Origin: Methylobacteriaceae bacterium
GTDB taxonomy: Bacteria; Pseudomonadota; Alphaproteobacteria; Rhizobiales; Beijerinckiaceae
NCBI GenBank assembly: GCA_947444195.1
Contig: CANEZL010000031.1
Coordinates: 1-62,348, forward strand
Direction: 5' to 3'
Length of the DNA: 62,348 bases
Shown: positions 25,701 through 33,314 of the stretch, in pieces
How the letters are laid out: every line of letters starts with the position of its first letter
Numbering within the stretch: position 1 is the stretch's first letter
The notes under the pieces: model-generated
Told to the model about the DNA's origin: nothing
Database searches by the model: none
What the model saw: the letters and a program-made list of their open reading frames with translations, nothing else
Position numbers and translations under genes: made by a program

Positions 25701-27879
25701 GGACGGCCTCGAGGGTGCGGGTCTCGATGGCGTCCGTCGAGCCGGTGGCCGAGCCGCGCAGGGTCTCCAGGCTCCCGGCGATGGCCGCGAGCGCCGCGGT
25801 GGTGCGCTCGGCCGTGCCCTCCTGGGCGGCCCGGGCGACGCTGCTGAGGTTGTCCGCGGCGGCTTCCGTGCGGGCGGCGAGCGCCTGGGTGAAGGCGTCG
25901 AGGCGGCGCTCGAACACCGCGATGGCGTCGAGGGTGCGCGCGCCGATCTCGCCGCTGGCCTCCGCGGCCGAGCGGCGCATCGCCTCCGCGGCCTCGGCGC
26001 TGCCGCTGCCGAGATCGGCGGACAGGGTCTCCACCGAGCCGCGCAGGCCCGCGAGGGCCGCGCTCGTCCCGGTCTCGAAGCCCCGGCCGAGATCGGCGAA
26101 GGCCGTCTCCAGGCCGGCCGCCGCCTCGGTGGCGTGCCGCGTGATCGCGGTGCCGGCCCGGGCGCTCGCCGCGTCGATGCGGGTCTCGAGCTCGCCGCCC
26201 TGGACGGCGACGGTCTCGTGCAGGCGCGCGGCGGCGCCCTCGATGCGCTCGGCCAGGGCCGCGCCGCGGGCGGCCACGGTCTCGCCGGCGCGCTCGGCCG
26301 TGCCGAGGAGGTCGTCGCGCAGGGTCTCGGTGCGCGCGGCGAAGCTCGCCACGATGCCGCCGGCGGCCAGCGCCAGGGCGGCCTGGGCCTCGCGACCCCG
26401 GCTCTCGATGGTCTCGGCGACGCCGTTGCCGGCGCTCTCGATCTCGCCGCGGAGCGCCGCGCCCCGGGTCGCCAGATCCTGGGTGAAGGCCGCGCCGGTC
26501 TCCGCGAAGCGGGCGGTGATCTGGCCGCCGGTCTGCGCGAAGCGCTCGGTGAGCTCGCCCCCGCGGGCGAGGAAGGCGCTCTCCAGGCTGCCCGCCGAGC
26601 GCTCGAAGCTCTCGCGCACGGCGCTGCCCTGGCGGTCGAGGGCCGCGACGACGCCGCTGCCGGTCTCGGTCAGCGTGCGCGCCACCGCGTCCGCGTCCGC
26701 GGCCAGCCGCTCGGTGAGGGCGGCGCCGGCCGTCTCGAAGCCGCGCGTGACCTCGCCGGCGCGCGCCTCGAAGGTGCGCGTCAGGGTCTCGCCCACCTCG
26801 CCGAGGCTGCCGCGCACGCCGTCGCTCGTGGCGACGAGGCGCTCGATCAGGGCGTCGCCGCGCCCACTCATCGCGTCCACCACCCGCTCGCCCACCGCGC
26901 CGAGGGAGTGGGTGATGGCCTCGCCGCGGGCGTCGAGCGCCTGGGTGACGCGGTCGCCCGCCCCGGTCATCGCGGCCACGATCCGCTCGGAGGCGCCCTC
27001 CAGCTCCTGGCTCAGGCTCTGGTGCGAGCCGGCGATCGCCCCGCGCACGCGCTCGGCATTGGCGACGATGGCCTCGCGCTGGGCGACCAGCTCGTCGACC
27101 AGGGTGCGGATGCGGATCTCGTTGTCGGAATAGGCCCGCTCCAGGGTGGCGATCTCGCCGCGGACCAGGGTCTCGAGCTCGCCCGCCCGCGCCAGCGCCC
27201 GCTCGACGCCGTCGCCCACGGCGGCGACCTCGCGGCGCACGGTCTGCGACATGGTCAGCACCGCGTCCGTGGAGAAGCTCTCCGGCTCGGCGAGCCGCAC
27301 CGCCACCTCGCCGACCGCGCGGGCCACGAGGCGCATCTCCTGCGCGCGCACCGCCAGCATGGCGGCGATGAGGAAGAGGAAGATCGGCCCGGCGAGCGCC
27401 GCCGCGCCGGTGGCGGCCTGGAGCGCGTCGAGGCCGCCGAGGAAGCCCTTGAGGTCGCCGCCGGAGCGGTTCCAGGCGATGAGCAGGAGGCCGTTGAGCC
27501 AGACGAAGGCGGCGAGCGCCGCGAACAGGTAGGGCTTGCGCGAGGGGCGGACGCGAAGGGTCTGCTGCAGGATGCCGATGTTGCGTCGGTCGTCGTTGGC
27601 CACCAGGGAGCGGTCCGGCGGCAGCAGGCCGCCCTCGCGGCGCACGCGCTCGCGGCCCGGCGGCGGCAGGTCCGAGGTCAGCGGCGCGTCGAGGTCGAGG
27701 CGGGGGGGCATCACGCGGCCGGCGGGCTCGCTCAGGGGATCGGCGTCGCCCACGTCGGGCAGCCGGGGCTCCGGCCGCGCCTCGGTGCCGTTCGGCGCCA
27801 GCGCATCGAGGTTCAGGGCCTGCTCGATCGCCGAGAGGGCCGCCTCGGCCGGATCCTTGAGCTTCTTGTCCGTGGCCAT
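19777..27879 (-). CDS. gpr: Giant apolipoprotein-like coiled-coil membrane protein, Growth Pole Ring (GPR) homologue
   Basis: A 2,700-residue protein from ATG 27879. Residues 1-110 are a Pro/Arg/Asp-rich cytoplasmic segment. Two membrane helices follow (about 117-136 and 159-177). The next 2,300 residues are almost unbroken alpha-helix with apolipoprotein-like heptad and 11-mer periodicity and many repeats such as RLRGLLDEA and LRGLMDEAPAAIAGLIETRE. A Pro/Ala/Gln-rich linker (about 2,480-2,580) precedes a compact conserved end beginning DLWDRYRRGEANLFDPRIYT. This layout matches the Growth Pole Ring protein of Agrobacterium (about 2,100 residues), which forms a ring at the growing pole and is needed for polar growth. 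I infer the same role; the protein here is longer. Confidence 0.75.
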   Translation of the reverse strand: MATDKKLKDPAEAALSAIEQALNLDALAPNGTEARPEPRLPDVGDADPLSEPAGRVMPPRLDLDAPLTSDLPPPGRERVRREGGLLPPDRSLVANDDRRNIGILQQTLRVRPSRKPYLFAALAAFVWLNGLLLIAWNRSGGDLKGFLGGLDALQAATGAAALAGPIFLFLIAAMLAVRAQEMRLVARAVGEVAVRLAEPESFSTDAVLTMSQTVRREVAAVGDGVERALARAGELETLVRGEIATLERAYSDNEIRIRTLVDELVAQREAIVANAERVRGAIAGSHQSLSQELEGASERIVAAMTGAGDRVTQALDARGEAITHSLGAVGERVVDAMSGRGDALIERLVATSDGVRGSLGEVGETLTRTFEARAGEVTRGFETAGAALTERLAADADAVARTLTETGSGVVAALDRQGSAVRESFERSAGSLESAFLARGGELTERFAQTGGQITARFAETGAAFTQDLATRGAALRGEIESAGNGVAETIESRGREAQAALALAAGGIVASFAARTETLRDDLLGTAERAGETVAARGAALAERIEGAAARLHETVAVQGGELETRIDAASARAGTAITRHATEAAAGLETAFADLGRGFETGTSAALAGLRGSVETLSADLGSGSAEAAEAMRRSAAEASGEIGARTLDAIAVFERRLDAFTQALAARTEAAADNLSSVARAAQEGTAERTTAALAAIAGSLETLRGSATGSTDAIETRTLEAVQLLEDRLGALSRNLAEQTDAATASLTLAARVAQDGSEARTAAMTAALAQSVETLRRTAADTTGELETRTVEVVQIFERRLAAFADTLAARTETAAERLAAASDDAQGAAAARTDAMVATVAESLAELRRITAEVGDTVEARTAGSLQQLRAGTARVGDDLGAQAEAAVAAIRAALERLGSELESRTGSAAGTLAKAAGQVERDLAARLGEIESALGSHGRGVADLLTSHAEETHARIAGTGRDIVLAVATQGARIADTLSQTGATIAETADGRVKALDATLGDRLAALQETIARGDILADRISRGSQVLGETVDTRLGAMDRLVTVEGPAVIDRIAERARDAQAVVDTHLGALEERAAARSAEIGETFAKLVTHIDGHLGARATTLNEALIQRSGEMARIMAEGGRDLVQTLDGRTESLAQAVTARAAEIADRLDRQTAELGRQLEASAGRLDSGVIGRLEAIGTALDERSRLLDERFGRDALDAVGLIEERSRAVDAELAARTRDLVAAVERGTGGLDRVLDERVTAFERSLESRTGHLDAALAARVQDLVALVEERARGADAALAERTEAVRAAFSERSDLLGRLIDERTAAMSSELDEKGRAVFGAIGTRITDLGRLFDRGGTSLAELIEQRGESVLARLQQTIADAEHMLDNGEGRLGRTLATRTSDISSLLDEGVRTVHDLLDERTNQIRGLLDNHATTLASNLDGRIGPLHDALDDRGRDLVAAIETALGGASEALESRTRFLGELFEQRLAALDAAVDGRGERLNRSLDARTETLSGLFDAANAALEAAATGHSRSLASSVDQRVRALRALLDEAPAAIGGLLEARERQLADSLDARTERLRGLLDEAHTALTTAISGQGDRLTGTVEDRINALRGLMDEAPAAIAGLIETRERSLARSLETGTERLRGLLDEAETALSGQGDRLTGTVDARIHALRSLVDEAPAAIAGLIETRERELGRSLADGAERLRGLLDRAQGDLDAMVEGHGQRVGGAVEGQVQALRGLLDAVPAQIGGLMETRERALAQSLDARAERLQGLLAEARTTLDGIAEDHETRFTGALDVRVQTLRELLAEAPAAFTGLIEARERQMADSLDTRTGRLRTLFEEAQTGLDTLVTERSRALTETVETSTAGLRALFEETRTTIRDLLDSRSFDLGDAVESRAQALAATFDARLRDLDAVVGARTDALAREVEERGSALTQAVDARSEAFTQRIDSRMKLFASLVAARGDALATAFDDRHDAFAGLVDERMTSLVAALDERARNHAALAEAHTAALAAALDERNGAVAKLLDERGAAIADTFERRAGALGTLVDARGEALSRRLAEGAEALVRTIEEKGGALVASVAAHGDAASHAVERQVERLRATIDGPVLELASTLDTRGQAIERALAETGMPLIEALRERTEVLAAQSRESARVLREAVEEGATRAIAGLGETNERLRRDLGNMLTRIDGANGALRELIAEAGGNLGAIEQDLAGRVQQIQEALGEIATRTGQASDGVAAQVSALQAVAEGAVREAAGLAETLDDRGRSLGLQSTAHVENLDKAAGALAAIEERLAATLAGREGAVEAALAGLEARSGALEDRTRAFAEGIERSMRHAEERADTVGASLTRSAQEAGAAVTSAFQGLGGEAGTEGERAAHAVRAAIEAASQEMRASFEAAQARFGEAVASLREMAVAVRGELEATRADLARGVLEIPRETQDATGEMRRVVSDQIKALTELSALVAKSSRTVDVAQPQPQPQPQAAEPRRPASAAPAQAPAQVPAQAARPAPKAAPAVARTQAPRPAAQPAARTAAPARIEVARPQTQAGGDKSGWLSDLLTRASLDEDEAPAPVPPQRGTQQPAADPSRALEAIANDIGRMIEHRTAVDLWDRYRRGEANLFDPRIYTAQGRQAFAEIQRRYRADAEFRRAIDRYVGEFERLLGDVMKNDPDTRRADAYLTSETGKVYTMLAHASGRFEGA
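22831..23260 (-). repeat. Near-identical internal repeats in the GPR-like gene
   Basis: The segment GAGGCCGGCGATGGCGGCGG and its following bases recur at 22831, 23017 and, slightly changed, at 23215, spacings of 186 and 198 bases (62 and 66 codons). 66 is a multiple of 11, the period of apolipoprotein-type helices. These are the most recent duplications in a protein built throughout of weaker repeats. Confidence 0.75.
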
Positions 27880-28183
27880 CCAACGCCCCGCTACGCGCGC
27901 CACCCGCCGGTCGGCCGCCATCCGACCGAGCGGGCGCGATTACCCGTTTACCAAGGAAGTTTAGACCTCGCCGGACGGGCCGGATACCCGAGCCCCGCGC
28001 GCCCGACAGGAAACCTTAACGGAATGGTTACCACGCGCCGCCCGGCCGGGTCCCGTCCCATGGAAGGCATGATGCCTCAAGGCTTAAACCGGCGCGACCC
28101 GGACGCCGCCGCCGCTGTGGATAGCGGGCAACCGGGGGCATGGGGACCGCAAGGGCACGGCACGGGCACCGCGAGGAGACACG
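27880..28183. other. Divergent intergenic region between the GPR-like and Hpt genes
   Basis: About 300 bases with no supported gene. It must carry the promoter of the GPR-like gene (minus strand) and of the Hpt gene (plus strand). No clear operator was seen. Confidence 0.5.
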
Positions 28184-28516
28184 ATGGGCGCGATCGACCG
28201 CAGACATCTCGACGAGCAATGCGCGGGCGACGCCGCCCTCGCGGCCGAGCTGCTCGACCTGTTCGCGGGGCAGTGCCGCCGGATCCTGCCGGCGCTGGCC
28301 GATGCCGGGCTCGACACGCACGCGCGCGCCGACCATGCCCATACCCTGAAGGGTTCGGCCGCCGGCGTCGGCGCTGAGCGGATCCGCGGGCTCTGCGCGC
28401 GCATCGAGGACGCGCTGCGGCAAGGCGTGGCGCCGGCCGACGACCTCCGGGCGCTCGAGGCCGCGGCGGCCGAGGCCCTCGACGAGATCGCGCGCGGCGT
28501 GAGCGCGCAGGGATAG
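28184..28516 (+). CDS. Stand-alone Hpt (histidine phosphotransfer) protein
   Basis: A 110-residue helical protein with the Hpt phospho-acceptor motif HTLKGSAAGVGAERIR (active His about residue 52). It would shuttle phosphate between a hybrid kinase and a response regulator in the cytoplasm. ATG 28184 follows GAGGAGAC. No kinase or receiver gene is adjacent, so its partners are encoded elsewhere. Confidence 0.85.
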   Translation: MGAIDRRHLDEQCAGDAALAAELLDLFAGQCRRILPALADAGLDTHARADHAHTLKGSAAGVGAERIRGLCARIEDALRQGVAPADDLRALEAAAAEALDEIARGVSAQG

Positions 28517-28651
28517 AGGGGCGCCGCCGCCGGACGGCGCGCTATTTGACGGCGGCGCAGGGGGTGCGCGCTTGCAATCCGGGACGGCTCCCGTCAAGCA
28601 GACGCGCCGCCAGCCCGCGCCAGAGCCGCCTCTACGACCCCGGAGCCAGGA

Positions 28652-28972
28652 ATGCCCAAGATCACCTACGTCGACGCTGCCGGCGCCGCCCGGACCGTCG
28701 AGGGCAGCGTGGGGGCGACCGTGATGGAGACGGCGCTGCGCAACAACGTGCCGGGCATCGATGCGGAATGCGGGGGCGCCTGCGCCTGCGCCACCTGCCA
28801 CGTCTACGTCGCCGAGGACTGGGCGGACGCGGTGGGGCCGGCGGTGGAGATGGAGCAGGACATGCTCGATTTCGCCTCCGACGTGCGGGCGACCTCGCGG
28901 CTTTCCTGCCAGATCAAGATCACGCCCGAGCTCGAAGGGCTCACCGTGCACACCCCCGCCCGTCAGGGCTGA
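28652..28972 (+). CDS. 2Fe-2S ferredoxin of the adrenodoxin type
   Basis: A 106-residue electron carrier. The cluster ligands C40, C46, C49 and C86 fit the C-x5-C-x2-C-x36-C spacing of adrenodoxin-type ferredoxins, and DAECGGACACATCHVYV is typical of the FdxB/FdVI group in Alphaproteobacteria. It could serve cytochromes P450, Rieske oxygenases or Fe-S assembly; the context does not decide. Its end overlaps by 10 bases the end of the convergent VOC gene. Confidence 0.92.
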   Translation: MPKITYVDAAGAARTVEGSVGATVMETALRNNVPGIDAECGGACACATCHVYVAEDWADAVGPAVEMEQDMLDFASDVRATSRLSCQIKITPELEGLTVHTPARQG

Positions 28973-29400
28973 GGCGGCAGGCGCTCGGTGAAGCGCAGCA
29001 GGTAGCCGTCGGGATCCTGCACGAGGAACTGGCGCAGGCAGACGGCGCCGTCGCCGACGCGGTAGCGCGCCGCGTGCGCCTCGCGGAACAGGGGCCATCC
29101 GGCGGCCCGCAGGCGGGCGCGGAGCGGATCGAGCGCCGCTGCGGCGATCTGCAGGTTCAGGCCGCGGCCGAAGGGCCGTTCCAGCGCGGCGGTCTCCCAG
29201 TTCCCGTTGCGCCGGCAGAGCATGACCTGCGCGCCCTCGCGCTCCAGATAGGCGAAGCCGTCCTCGGGCCGCCTGTAGCTGATCCGGAAGCCCAGGATCC
29301 CGCACCAGAAGCGCAGGCTCGCGTCGAGGTCGCTGACGTCGAGTTCCGGGACCAGCGGGGCAAAGCCGCCCTCCGGCTCCCCGTCCGGGGCCGCCGTCAC
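28963..29400 (-). CDS. VOC (glyoxalase/bleomycin resistance) superfamily protein
   Basis: A 145-residue protein with the paired beta-alpha-beta-beta-beta modules of the VOC fold: VPELDVSDLDASLRFWCGIL at the start and QDPDGYLLRFTE at the end. This end motif is typical of bleomycin-resistance-like binding proteins. GTG 29400 overlaps the TGA stop of the upstream VWA gene by 4 bases (GTGA), indicating translational coupling. Function in the pair is unknown. Confidence 0.8.
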   Translation of the reverse strand: MTAAPDGEPEGGFAPLVPELDVSDLDASLRFWCGILGFRISYRRPEDGFAYLEREGAQVMLCRRNGNWETAALERPFGRGLNLQIAAAALDPLRARLRAAGWPLFREAHAARYRVGDGAVCLRQFLVQDPDGYLLRFTERLPPQP

Positions 29401-30572
29401 CGCAGCAGCGCCCGCGTCGCCCGGTCGATCCCGTCGAGGGTGAGGGGGAACATGCGCCCGCCCATGAGCCGCCCCATCAGGCCGATCGACTGCGTGTAGC
29501 CCCAGTGCCCCTCGGGCACCGGGTTGAGCCACGCGGCCTTCGGGAAATGGTCGAGGAGCCGCTGCATCCAGGCGGCGCCCGGCTCCTCGTTCCAGTGCTC
29601 CACCGAGCCGCCGGCCATCGCGATCTCGTAGGGGCTCATGGAGGCGTCGCCGACGAAGACCAGCCGGTAATCCGAGCCGTAGGTGCGGATCACGTCGAGG
29701 AGCGGCGTGCGCGCCTCGTGGCGGCGGGCGTTCTCGGTCCACACCGCCTCGTAGGGGCAGTTGTGGAAGTAGTAGTGCGCGAGGTGCTTGAACTCGGAGC
29801 GCGCGGCCGAGAACAGGGTCTCGGCGAGCTCGATGTGCCAGTCCATCGATCCGCCGACATCGAGGAAGAGCAGCACCTTCACGGCGTTGCGGCGCTCCGG
29901 CCGCATCCGCACGTCGAGATAGCCGGCTTTCGCCGTCGAGCGGATCGTGCCGTCGAGGTCGAGTTCCTCGGCCGCCCCCGTGCGGGCGAAGCGCCGGAGG
30001 CGGCGCAGCGCCACCCGGACGGTGCGGGCGCCGAGTTCCACGGTGTCGTCGAGGTCGCGGAATTCGCGCTTGTCCCAGACCTTCACCGCGCGGAAGTTGC
30101 GGTTGCCGTCCTGGCCGATGCGGATGCCCTCGGGGTTGTAGCCGTAGGCGCCGAAGGGCGAGGTCCCGCCGGTGCCGATCCATTTCGAGCCGCCCTGGTG
30201 GCGCTCCCGCTGCTCGGCGAGGCGCTGCTTCAGGGTCTCGAAGAGCTTGTCCCAGCCGAGCGCCTGGATCTCCGCCTTCTCGGCCTCCGTGAGGTGCTTC
30301 TCGGCGAGGCGCCGCAGCCATTCCTCGGGGATCGCGGCCGGGGCGACCGCCTCGCCCACGCTCTCGAGGCCGCGGAAGACGGTGCCGAACACCCGGTCGA
30401 ACCGGTCGAGATGGCCCTCGTCCTTCACGAGGGCGGTGCGGGCCAGGAAATAGAAATCCTCGACCCGCTTCTCGGCGAGGTCGCGGTCGAGGGCGTCGAG
30501 GAGGATCAGGTACTCGCGCAGCGAGACCGGCACCTTCGCCTCGCGCAAAGCGGTGAAGAACTGCAGCAGCAT
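29397..30572 (-). CDS. CoxE-like VWA domain protein
   Basis: A 391-residue protein of the CoxE-like family. The N-terminal half is helical (MLLQFFTALREAKVPVSLREY is the usual start) and the C-terminal half is a von Willebrand A domain with LLFLDVGGSMDWHI at the metal site, where the usual second Ser of DxSxS is Gly. Such proteins act with MoxR AAA+ ATPases in maturing metalloenzymes or complexes. The likely MoxR partner is at 35889-36737 on the other strand, unusually split off by about 5 kb. The VOC gene overlaps its stop. Confidence 0.82.
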   Translation of the reverse strand: MLLQFFTALREAKVPVSLREYLILLDALDRDLAEKRVEDFYFLARTALVKDEGHLDRFDRVFGTVFRGLESVGEAVAPAAIPEEWLRRLAEKHLTEAEKAEIQALGWDKLFETLKQRLAEQRERHQGGSKWIGTGGTSPFGAYGYNPEGIRIGQDGNRNFRAVKVWDKREFRDLDDTVELGARTVRVALRRLRRFARTGAAEELDLDGTIRSTAKAGYLDVRMRPERRNAVKVLLFLDVGGSMDWHIELAETLFSAARSEFKHLAHYYFHNCPYEAVWTENARRHEARTPLLDVIRTYGSDYRLVFVGDASMSPYEIAMAGGSVEHWNEEPGAAWMQRLLDHFPKAAWLNPVPEGHWGYTQSIGLMGRLMGGRMFPLTLDGIDRATRALLR

Positions 30573-30806
30573 GGCCGGATAACGCGCGAGCCTCGGGCCC
30601 GGGTCAAGCGCGCCGCGGGCCCGGGATGCGCCGGGCCCGACTCCGCGGAATCCTGTGCATGACGCGCGAACGCTGTTGATGAGTGCGGATTCGCGACGGT
30701 TCCAGTCACGAAAGCTGCCGCGGGCATACCCAATGTTGGGGCACCGAGTCGTGTTCGAGTCTTTGCGGTTCCGTTCACGTCCGCGGAACCGGAGTGGAGA
30801 TCTGCG

Positions 30807-31217
30807 ATGGCCGTTGTCCTACGCAGCATGCGCGATTTCAAGCGGTTCCTGGCCAAGCCGGGCGCCACCCTCCAGATCGTGCGCAACACGTTCGTGGACC
30901 GCCAGCCCGCCGCGACCCAGGAGGCCTACCGGGCCAAGGGGTTCTTCGCGCCGCGCCACGTCCAGGCCCTCACCCGGAAGGCCGCGATCTTCACCATTGC
31001 CGGCCACCCCGGTTCGGTCTGGTTGTACTGGGACAAGGGCGCACGCGGTTGGCGGTTCCAAGACGATACGGTGACGGTTCCCCTGGCCACCGGCCTGGGG
31101 CCCCCCGACGCCGTCACCTATCGCTGCACGCTGCCCGCGACCGAGGCGGCCCCTGTCCGCAAGGCGGCCCGGGCGCCGCGGATCCGCACCGACCTGTTCG
31201 ACGCGCTGCCGGCCTGA
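30807..31217 (+). CDS. Hypothetical protein
   Basis: A 136-residue protein I do not recognise. ATG 30807 has GGAGTGGAGA upstream. It is basic, has no membrane segment, and contains SVWLYWDKGARGWRFQDD, which suggests a small beta-rich domain. It ends 4 bases from the convergent antiporter gene. No function is proposed. Confidence 0.65.
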   Translation: MAVVLRSMRDFKRFLAKPGATLQIVRNTFVDRQPAATQEAYRAKGFFAPRHVQALTRKAAIFTIAGHPGSVWLYWDKGARGWRFQDDTVTVPLATGLGPPDAVTYRCTLPATEAAPVRKAARAPRIRTDLFDALPA

Positions 31218-31221
31218 TCCG

Positions 31222-33063
31222 TCAGGCGCGGCGGGGCAGGGGCGCCTCCTCCTTCGGGGCCGCGTCCCGCGTCTCGCCGGCGGCCTTGCCGACGGTGCGC
31301 CGGGCCCGGAAGACGGGGCGCGTGTCGGTCTCCTTCCGCTTGAGCATGGCCCGGTACTCGTCCCGGCGCTCGTGGATCGAGGCGATCACGAGGCCCATCG
31401 GCACCCCGACATCCACGAGGACCGCCTCGGAGAGCTGGAGCGAGGCCTCGATCGTCTCGGGCACCGCGTCGTCCACTCCCATCTCGTAGAGCGCCGTGGC
31501 GTGCCGCGCGTCGCGGGCGCGCGCCACGATGGTGATGTCCGCCCGCTCCGCCCGCGCGGCGGCGACCGCGGCCTCCACCGCCTGGGGGTTGTCGAGGGTG
31601 ACGACGAGGGCGCGGGCGGCGGCGATGTCGCAGCGGCGCAGCAATTCGGTGCTCGCGGAATCCCCGAAATAGACCGGGTAGCCGAGCCGCCGCTGCTCGG
31701 CGACGCGGCCCGCGTCGGAATCGAGGGCGATGTAGGGGATCTTGTGCCGGGCGAGCATCTCGCCGACCTGCCGCCCGACGCGACCGTAGCCGGCGATGAT
31801 GACCCGGTTCTGCTGGCGGTCCGGCAGCGGCTCGGCCCGGGCGCGGGTGAGGGTGCGCCCGGCGCTGCGCCGCCCGATCACCCGGGCGAGCGAGGCGAGG
31901 CCCGGGATGAAGATCATCGTCACGGTGGTGACGATGAGGGCGGCCGCGCCCACCTCCTCCGGCACGAGGCCGGTGACCATGGCGCCGCCGATCAGCACGA
32001 AGGCGAACTCGCCGCCCGGCCCGAGCAGCAGGCTCGCCTCCAGGGCGACCGGGCGGGCGATCTTGAAGGCGGGTGCGGCCATCAGCACCACGCCCGCCTT
32101 GATGAGGATGAGGGCGAGCGAAAGCCCGAGGATGGCGCCGGGCGCCGCCAGGAGCTGGGCCGGATCGAGGTTCATGCCGACCGAGACGAAGAACACGCCG
32201 AGCAGCAGGCCCTTGAACGGGTCGATCGTCGCCTCGATCGCCCGTCGGTACTCGGTCTCGGCCAGCAGAAGCCCGGCGACGAAGGCGCCGAGGGTCATCG
32301 ACAGGCCGCTCGCCGCGGCGGTGAGCGCGGTCGCCACGATGACGAGAAGGCAGGCCGCCATGAACAGCTCGGTGGACTTGGTGCGCGCCACGAGGTGGAA
32401 GAGCGGGCGGAGCGCCAGGCGCCCGGCCACCACGATCAGTACCAGCGCCACCGCGGCCTGGGCGAGCGCCAGCGCCAGGGCGGCCCCCATATGGGCGGTG
32501 TCGGTCCGGCCGAGCACGGCGATGGCGAACAGGACCGGGGCGACCGCGAGGTCCTGGAACAGCAGCACGGCGAAGCTCGCCCGGCCGGCCGGCGCGTTGA
32601 GCCGCTTCTGCTCGGCCAGCACCGGCAGCACCACGGCGGTGGAGGAGAGGGCGAGCCCGATGCCGACGATGGCCGCGCCGGCCAGCGGCACCTTCAATCC
32701 GAACAGGATCGCGCCGATCACCAGGGCGGAGCAGACCACCTGGATCGAGCCGAGGCCGAAGACGAGGCGGCGCAGGGTGCGCAGGCGCTCCCACGACAGC
32801 TCGACGCCGATCATGAACATCAGGAAGATCACGCCGAACTCGGCGAGATGCGCGATCTCCGTGCGGTTGCCGATGGTGAAGAGCGAGACCCAGTGGTGCT
32901 GGTCGGCGAAGCGACCGAGGCCGAACGGCCCGAGCAGGGCGCCCGCGCCGATGAAGCCCAGCACCGGGCTGATCCGCAGCCGATGGAACAGCGGCACCAC
33001 GATGCCGGCCGTCACCAGGAACAGGATCGCTTCCTTGTAGGAGCCGGCGTGGAGCTCGGGCAT
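31222..33063 (-). CDS. Kef-type monovalent cation:proton antiporter (CPA2 family)
   Basis: A 613-residue protein: about 12-13 membrane helices (1-380) followed by a cytoplasmic TrkA-N/RCK domain starting NRVIIAGYGRVGRQVGEML, which binds a nucleotide. The transport core shows LGFIGAGALLGPFGLG near the start and GLLLAETEYRRAIEATIDPF. It resembles KefB/KefC-type K+ efflux systems controlled by glutathione adducts. The C-terminal 80 residues after the RCK domain are charged and not conserved. It has its own promoter in the region shared with the 33315 gene. Confidence 0.88.
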   Translation of the reverse strand: MPELHAGSYKEAILFLVTAGIVVPLFHRLRISPVLGFIGAGALLGPFGLGRFADQHHWVSLFTIGNRTEIAHLAEFGVIFLMFMIGVELSWERLRTLRRLVFGLGSIQVVCSALVIGAILFGLKVPLAGAAIVGIGLALSSTAVVLPVLAEQKRLNAPAGRASFAVLLFQDLAVAPVLFAIAVLGRTDTAHMGAALALALAQAAVALVLIVVAGRLALRPLFHLVARTKSTELFMAACLLVIVATALTAAASGLSMTLGAFVAGLLLAETEYRRAIEATIDPFKGLLLGVFFVSVGMNLDPAQLLAAPGAILGLSLALILIKAGVVLMAAPAFKIARPVALEASLLLGPGGEFAFVLIGGAMVTGLVPEEVGAAALIVTTVTMIFIPGLASLARVIGRRSAGRTLTRARAEPLPDRQQNRVIIAGYGRVGRQVGEMLARHKIPYIALDSDAGRVAEQRRLGYPVYFGDSASTELLRRCDIAAARALVVTLDNPQAVEAAVAAARAERADITIVARARDARHATALYEMGVDDAVPETIEASLQLSEAVLVDVGVPMGLVIASIHERRDEYRAMLKRKETDTRPVFRARRTVGKAAGETRDAAPKEEAPLPRRA

Positions 33064-33314
33064 GTCGGTCGGGTTCGAACCTCGGCGGGCGGGGCCGGGG
33101 GCGGAGGACCCGGCGGTCGCTCAGGGCATCCCATGCCCCGGCCCCCGCGGCAACCGCCGATGCGGGCCGGGTGCGGCTTTTCTGCCACCCCGCCCGGGTT
33201 CCGGTGGATTGCGGCGCGGTGGCCCAAATTCGGCACAATGCCCGCATAACGCAGGCCGTTAACGAAGGCTTAAAGTCCAAGCCCTCCGTCGCGTACGAGA
33301 CCTCGGGACCCCTC

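Noticed and set aside
19804..28377. An uninterrupted plus-strand reading frame of over 2,800 codons opposite the GPR-like gene
   Set aside because: It is the antisense shadow of a very GC-rich, repeat-rich coding sequence whose codon bias leaves few stop codons on the other strand; its translation is Gly/Arg/Ala/Leu-rich with no recognisable domain.
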